The position numbers and the translations under genes are program-made. DNA of 56,938 nucleotides from Deltaproteobacteria bacterium (GTDB lineage Bacteria > Desulfobacterota > Syntrophia > Syntrophales > UBA8958). This document shows positions 52,084-56,938 of the stretch, piece by piece (the stretch's first letter is position 1; every line of letters starts with the position of its first letter). Where the stretch lies: the NCBI GenBank assembly GCA_029561465.1, contig JAKQIZ010000042.1, positions 1 through 56,938 of the forward strand, read 5' to 3'. The notes beneath the pieces are model-generated. The model saw only the letters and a program-made list of their open reading frames with translations. It did no database searches and had not been told where the DNA came from.

Positions 52084-53941
52084 AGAAATCATTGAACTTG
52101 GAGAGCGTCTTGAATTTGAAGGCAAGCTCGTCCCTACGGGTTTTTATAAATATTCTGATTCTTCGCCCATTAAATGGGTTGTTCATATTTTAGGTAAGTC
52201 ACCGCTAAAATGTTATCTCGAGGAAACAGCAATACAAAAACCACGGCCTAAGAGCGGAAGAACCAAAAGAACGGACTTAGCCCATCCAATTGCAGATGAA
52301 GCCGGTTATGTTTTTGGAGTTGATCGTAAAAAAGATGGCATAGATATCGATGCGAATAAAAAACATGTAGCCTTTATGTCACTCTTAGATAAAATGAATC
52401 GAGATAAGGAAATAGATGATGAGGAATTGAAAGAAGCTATTCCAATAATTAAGGAAGTATTATCGCAAGACATCCTAAAGTCTGATGCGCGTTTCAATAA
52501 GATAATGAACAAAGATTGGGTATCTTTTATTATCGAATCAGGCACACTCTCAGGAAAACACTTGTTCGAGCATCCCGATATTAAGGCTTTCTGGGCAAAA
52601 GAGTTGCAAGAGAATTCACAAAAAACCAAAAATCGGGCTTACGAAATCGAAGGAGAATGTTCCATCTGTGGGAAGCTGAGACAATTGTTGAAACGCATAC
52701 CTGGAGTAAAACTTTATAAACCAATTCCACTCCATTCTTATAATGAAGATGCTTTTGTTTCTTTTATGGACGGGACAGAGGTTTCCAAGAAGTCGCATAT
52801 AGGACAATGTTTTGTCTGTGGCGATGCTATCGCCAGAACGTTGAACTATCTAACCAGCAACGAGCTTCATTACAAAATCATCGCACAGGATCGTAAAGAT
52901 GGGAAACTCAATACCGATTCAGCTCGGAATCAGTTTGCTTTGTTCTGGCTAAAAGACGAACAACCGTTGAAAGCAGGAGAGACAACACTTGACCCGGCAG
53001 AATTGTTGAAAAATTTGGGTCTTGTCATGAGCAAGGCTGACTCAACGGAAAAAGACACTCCACAACCAGACCTGATGCAACTCGAAAATATGCTGAACAT
53101 ACCTTGGGCAGGCAGGGATGCATCAATCAATATTGCGAATAACGCATTCTATCTTCTCGTGTTGTCACCGAACAAAGGCCGCATCGCGGTTAGGGATTGG
53201 ATACATATTTCCCTCGATAAATTACAGCAGAACCTCAAGACATTTCTTGACGCTCAACGCATTATTGATCCCGCTGGAAAAGAAAAAAAATGCTTCGGAA
53301 TACCGGACATTCTCAAAGCAATTGAGGCTTCGAACATATCTAAGCCACCGTTCAAGGCTATAGAAATAGCTAATCCTAACATAAGCCGTCAATTATTGAG
53401 AACAGCGTATTTGGGAGAACCACCGCCATCTGCTCTCCTTGAGGCGGCTGTGATGTGTATGAGGAATATGAAGATATTCGGAAAACCGGACACGCAACAT
53501 GTTGTTATGGCAACATTAAAGATGTTCTTAACTCATAGAAAGGAGGGAATGAAAGAAATGGAAACGCGAGACACAAACCGAAACACCCCTGGGTATCTGT
53601 GCGGCATGCTTTTGTCGATTCTTGAAGAAGCACAACTACGGGCAGCAAGATGGAAAATAAACACCACTCTTGTAGACAGGTTCTATGGTTCCGCTTCATC
53701 CGCACCTGTTTCAGTTTTTGGAACATTGATAAGCCGAGCTACGACTGACCACTTTCCCAAGATACGTAAACAACAGCTTGGCTACAAGGATTTAGAGGCC
53801 TTGATGGAATCAGTCCAATCGACTATTGATCAGACAGGGGGCTATCCTAAAACACTTTCACTTGAAGGACAGGCCGAGTTTTCACTTGGCTTTTATCATC
53901 AACGCGCCAAGTTTTGCGAAGGAAGGACCACTAACAAATAA
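52076..53941 (+). CDS. cas8c: Cas8c/Csd1 (type I-C)
   Basis: MFKEIIELGERLEFEGKLVPTGFYKYSDSSPIKWVVHIL...; position between cas5c and cas7c; ISRATTDHFPKIRK near the C-terminus. Confidence 0.93.
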   Translation: MFKEIIELGERLEFEGKLVPTGFYKYSDSSPIKWVVHILGKSPLKCYLEETAIQKPRPKSGRTKRTDLAHPIADEAGYVFGVDRKKDGIDIDANKKHVAFMSLLDKMNRDKEIDDEELKEAIPIIKEVLSQDILKSDARFNKIMNKDWVSFIIESGTLSGKHLFEHPDIKAFWAKELQENSQKTKNRAYEIEGECSICGKLRQLLKRIPGVKLYKPIPLHSYNEDAFVSFMDGTEVSKKSHIGQCFVCGDAIARTLNYLTSNELHYKIIAQDRKDGKLNTDSARNQFALFWLKDEQPLKAGETTLDPAELLKNLGLVMSKADSTEKDTPQPDLMQLENMLNIPWAGRDASINIANNAFYLLVLSPNKGRIAVRDWIHISLDKLQQNLKTFLDAQRIIDPAGKEKKCFGIPDILKAIEASNISKPPFKAIEIANPNISRQLLRTAYLGEPPPSALLEAAVMCMRNMKIFGKPDTQHVVMATLKMFLTHRKEGMKEMETRDTNRNTPGYLCGMLLSILEEAQLRAARWKINTTLVDRFYGSASSAPVSVFGTLISRATTDHFPKIRKQQLGYKDLEALMESVQSTIDQTGGYPKTLSLEGQAEFSLGFYHQRAKFCEGRTTNK

Positions 53942-53963
53942 AATAAGAATATGGAGGAAGACG

Positions 53964-55075
53964 ATGAGCAATGATATTCATACTGACCCCGCAAGAAGGC
54001 ATGATTTTGTATTGCTATTTGATGTTGAGAACGGTAACCCAAACGGCGATCCCGATGCTGGAAACCTGCCGCGCATTGACCCTGAAACCATGCACGGAAT
54101 TATTACCGATGTATGCTTAAAACGAAAGGTCAGGGACTATCTGCAGATTACAAAAAACATCCCTATTTTTATACAAAGTGAAACGGCGTTAAATACTCTG
54201 ATTTCTAGAGCAGCTCGTGATGTTGGCGCCGAGTTCCCACAAATAGTAATAGCAGAAGATATAGATGACGATGTCGTTCAGTGGTTTTCAGAAAATGACC
54301 CGTTTGAAGTGAACAATAACAGCCTTTTGTATTATGGTGATTCATTTAAGCAAAAAAATATTGAAAAACACTTTGATGAGGTTGTGGATGCAGTCTTGAA
54401 GGCTAAGCTTAAACCGTATGCCAAACAACTGTCAGACTCCGTTAAGAAGAAAACACTCAATGAAACCGATAGAGAAAAAACAAAGCAGCATCTCATCAAA
54501 GAGCGATTCGATATACGAATGTTTGGCGCCGTGCTGTCAACAGGACTGAATGCGGGGCAGGTACGTGGGCCAGTTCAGTTTACATTTGCAAAATCGGTAG
54601 ACCCTATTTTTCGACTCGATAACGCAATAACGCGCAAAGCTATAACGAAAGAGTCAGATAAAAGAATAAAAGATACCGAGATGGCTCGTAAGCCTACAGT
54701 GCCTTATGCACTTTATCAGGCGCATGGTTTCTACAATCCATACTTTGCATTAAAACCAAAATTCAAAAAAGAAGAACCAGATGAGATGAATACATGGTTT
54801 CAAAAGATGATCTTGGCAATCTATGGGAGGCCTTGGAATGGATGTTCAACAACGACACTGCTGCCGCTCGTGGTAAAATGGCAACAAGGGGGCTGTATGT
54901 ATTTACTCACAACAGTAAGAGAGGTAACGCACCATCACATAAACTTTTCAAACGAATTTCTGTTCCCAAAATGAAATGTGCACGACAGTTCGATGACTAC
55001 AAACCAATTTCAATCGATGAAATAGGACTTGCCGATTTAGGCGTTCATTTGGAGAAACTTGTTCATGAGGATTGA
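53964..55075 (+). pseudogene. cas7c: Cas7c/Csd2 (type I-C) interrupted by a frameshift near 54795
   Basis: RRHDFVLLFDVENGNPNGDPDAGNLPRIDPETMHGIITDVCLKRKVRDYL... in frame 1; VSKDDLGNLWEALEWMFNNDTAAARGKMATRGLYVFTHNSKRGNAPSHKLFKRI continues in a second frame. Confidence 0.92.
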
Positions 55076-55128
55076 TAGAGGATAGAAGTCCAGCACCATA
55101 TTGCCATTATACATGGAGGTTCTATCCA

Positions 55129-56184
55129 ATGAAATCATTGGATCGTGATTTTCTTGAACGTCAGGCCGTGCCCCTGGAGTTTGCCGGCACTCTCCGCCAG
55201 TTGGGTGAGTACCGGGGAAAGCAGGAGCTTTACCGAAAGCAGATGCCACAAGTCCTGAACACCCTCAAACAGGCCGCCATGATCCAGAGCGTGGAATCAT
55301 CGAACCGGATCGAGGGGATACTGGTTGATGAGACCAGGCTGAAACCTCTCTTGGAACAGGGCGCAACTCCAGGAAATCGTTCGGAGGCCGAAGTTGTGGG
55401 CTATAAGAATGTCTTGGCAAGGATTCATTCCGCCTTTGAAGGCATCGAGATCACCCCGGAAACGATCATGCGGATGCACAGGGACATGCTCGGCTTTACC
55501 GACCTGCCTGCGGGTAGATGGAAAACCCGGGACAACACCATCGAAGAAAGGCTTCCCGACGGGCGGTGGATTACACGATATGTTCCCGTTTCCGCCCGGG
55601 AAACGCCGTTCTACATGAACGAGCTATGCCTGCGCCTTCAACGTTTATGGAATGAAGGCCGGGTCGATCGTCTGTTGCTCATCCACGCCTTTGCCTTGGA
55701 TTTTCTCTGCATCCATCCTTTCACCGACGGCAACGGGCGCATTTCCCGCTTACTGACGGTGTTACTGCTCCATAAGAGCGGCTATGATGTAGGGCGTTAC
55801 ATCAGTATCGAACGCCTCATCGAAGAGAGCAAAGCCAGTTATTATGAAGTCCTGCAACGCGCTTCGGAAAAATGGCATGAGGGCGGCCACGCCATACTTC
55901 CCTGGTGGCAGTTCAGCCTCGGTGTTTTGATTGCCGCATATCGGGAGATGGATAAGCGGTTGGGGCTGATGGAAACAAACAGAGGTGCAAAAACAGCCTG
56001 GGTGAGAGATGCAGTTACCCAGCTTCCCGAAGTATTTACTATTGGGGATGTCGTGCGGCTATGCGTGGGGGTCAGCCGCCCCATGATTCGCGTGATCCTG
56101 GAGAGCCTGCGTAGCGAAGGCAAGATCGAAACCATCGGAACGGGCCGGGGGGCAAAATGGCGGAAACGTGATAATATCCCTTAA
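55129..56184 (+). CDS. Fic/DOC family protein with N-terminal inhibitory motif and C-terminal winged-helix-like region
   Basis: HPFTDGNGRISRLL (Fic core), SSNRIEG (S/T-xxx-E-G inhibitory-helix motif), start MKSLDRDFLERQAVPLEFAGTLRQLGEYRGKQELY. Confidence 0.95.
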   Translation: MKSLDRDFLERQAVPLEFAGTLRQLGEYRGKQELYRKQMPQVLNTLKQAAMIQSVESSNRIEGILVDETRLKPLLEQGATPGNRSEAEVVGYKNVLARIHSAFEGIEITPETIMRMHRDMLGFTDLPAGRWKTRDNTIEERLPDGRWITRYVPVSARETPFYMNELCLRLQRLWNEGRVDRLLLIHAFALDFLCIHPFTDGNGRISRLLTVLLLHKSGYDVGRYISIERLIEESKASYYEVLQRASEKWHEGGHAILPWWQFSLGVLIAAYREMDKRLGLMETNRGAKTAWVRDAVTQLPEVFTIGDVVRLCVGVSRPMIRVILESLRSEGKIETIGTGRGAKWRKRDNIP

Positions 56185-56263
56185 ACGTGATAATTAATGT
56201 GATAATAAGTCGCGTTGAGCCAACGGTCGTAAAGGATAAAAAGAAAACTAGAGGCCTTAAAAA

Positions 56264-56905
56264 GTGACGGATCAGAATATAGACGATCTCATCATGATCT
56301 CCGCCTTGCAGCATTACGCCTTCTGTCCCCGCCAGTGCGCCCTGATCCATGTAGAGCAGACGTGGGAGGAAAGCGGTCGCACCGTCGAAGGTCGGATTCT
56401 TCACGAAAAAGTCCACGAGGAGGGAAGCGAGATGCGGGCGGGGGTCCGGGTTGGACGGGGCGTCTCCCTCCGCTCCCTACGCCTGGGTCTGATCGGCAAG
56501 GCGGATGTTGTGGAATTCCACCGCCGGGAAGACGGCACCTGGCGACCCTTCCCCGTGGAATACAAGCGTGGGAAACCGAAGCCGGACCATTGCGACAAGA
56601 TCCAGCTTTGCGCCCAGGCCCTCTGTCTGGAAGAAATGCTCCATACGGACATTCCCGCGGGCGCCCTTTTCTATGGCCAAACCCGGCGGCGACTCGATGT
56701 GGTCTTTGACAACAACCTCCGCCGGGAAACGGAGGAAGCGGCCCGTCAGGTCCGGGAATTGCTCAATTCAGGAAAGACGCCTAAACCCGTGTATGCAAAG
56801 AGATGCGATAATTGTTCACTTATTGCCGACTGTCTGCCCAAGGCGATTCAGAAGCGGCGGTCGGTGAAGAATTACCTGCAACGTATGATGACAGGTGAAT
56901 CATGA
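56264..56905 (+). CDS. cas4: Cas4 (PD-(D/E)XK, CxnC cluster)
   Basis: GTG start; ISALQHYAFCPRQCALIHVEQTWEES, EGRILHEKVHE, FPVEYKRGKPK, KRCDNCSLIADCLP. Confidence 0.95.
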   Translation: MTDQNIDDLIMISALQHYAFCPRQCALIHVEQTWEESGRTVEGRILHEKVHEEGSEMRAGVRVGRGVSLRSLRLGLIGKADVVEFHRREDGTWRPFPVEYKRGKPKPDHCDKIQLCAQALCLEEMLHTDIPAGALFYGQTRRRLDVVFDNNLRRETEEAARQVRELLNSGKTPKPVYAKRCDNCSLIADCLPKAIQKRRSVKNYLQRMMTGES

Positions 56906-56938
56906 AAAAACATCTCAATACCCTTTTTGTCACCACTC
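56902..56938 (+). CDS. cas1: Cas1 N-terminus (runs off the window)
   Basis: ATGAAAAAACATCTCAATACCCTTTTTGTCACCACT = MKKHLNTLFVTT, overlapping the cas4 stop (ATGA), as in type I-C order. Confidence 0.85.
   Translation, partial: MKKHLNTLFVTT

Noticed and set aside
54790-54810. Programmed -1 ribosomal frameshift producing full-length Cas7c
   Set aside because: No X-XXY-YYZ slippery site in the zero frame and no evident downstream stem; a simple mutation or sequencing error is more likely.
48252-56938. CRISPR repeat-spacer array
   Set aside because: No regularly spaced repeats of the expected length seen in the window; the array probably lies beyond cas1/cas2 downstream.

Overview
The window looks like a GC-rich anaerobic deltaproteobacterial chromosome segment (taxonomy is inference; Syntrophus-like gene content). 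Roughly 1-33 kb is mostly housekeeping and metabolism. It holds pyrG (partial), a giant GlmS-like SIS protein, a GlmU-like protein, moaC, a ComM-type AAA protein, ilvE, lolA, a GH133 debranching enzyme, an NCS2-like permease, an acetate transporter, a sigma-54 activator, a glycogen cluster (GT4, GH57 and a fused GT3 synthase-GT35 phosphorylase), pta, a ferredoxin-type protein and a Crp/Fnr regulator. It also holds one chimeric oadB::dctM gene remnant. From about 33.2 kb to the end the window is a mosaic accessory/defence island. The first part is a decayed type I restriction-modification locus: hsdM has a frameshift and has lost its NPPF segment, hsdS is intact, rhuM is truncated, and hsdR carries a 10-bp tandem duplication, a nonsense codon and an internal deletion. 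Cargo genes (DUF1016/YhcG nuclease, ORF6N antirepressor-like) sit between hsdM and hsdS, and each cargo boundary carries a copy of the hsdM 3' end (EDIGYGG-stop overlapping the next ATG). Further along are MITE-like elements with perfect terminal inverted repeats, two orphan ParB-like genes (one flanked by a duplicated hairpin module), a NarX-type kinase/NarL-type regulator pair, a BRO-N remnant behind three stacked palindromes, and a type I-C CRISPR-cas operon (cas3-cas5-cas8c-cas7[frameshifted]-Fic-cas4-cas1 start). The Fic gene lies between the AT-rich effector module and the GC-rich adaptation module. The observations most worth a second look are the repeated hsdM-tail junctions, the near-identical long palindromes shared by the ORF6N and BRO-N loci, and the Fic gene inside the cas operon. 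No searches or computations were run; family calls come from reading the translations.
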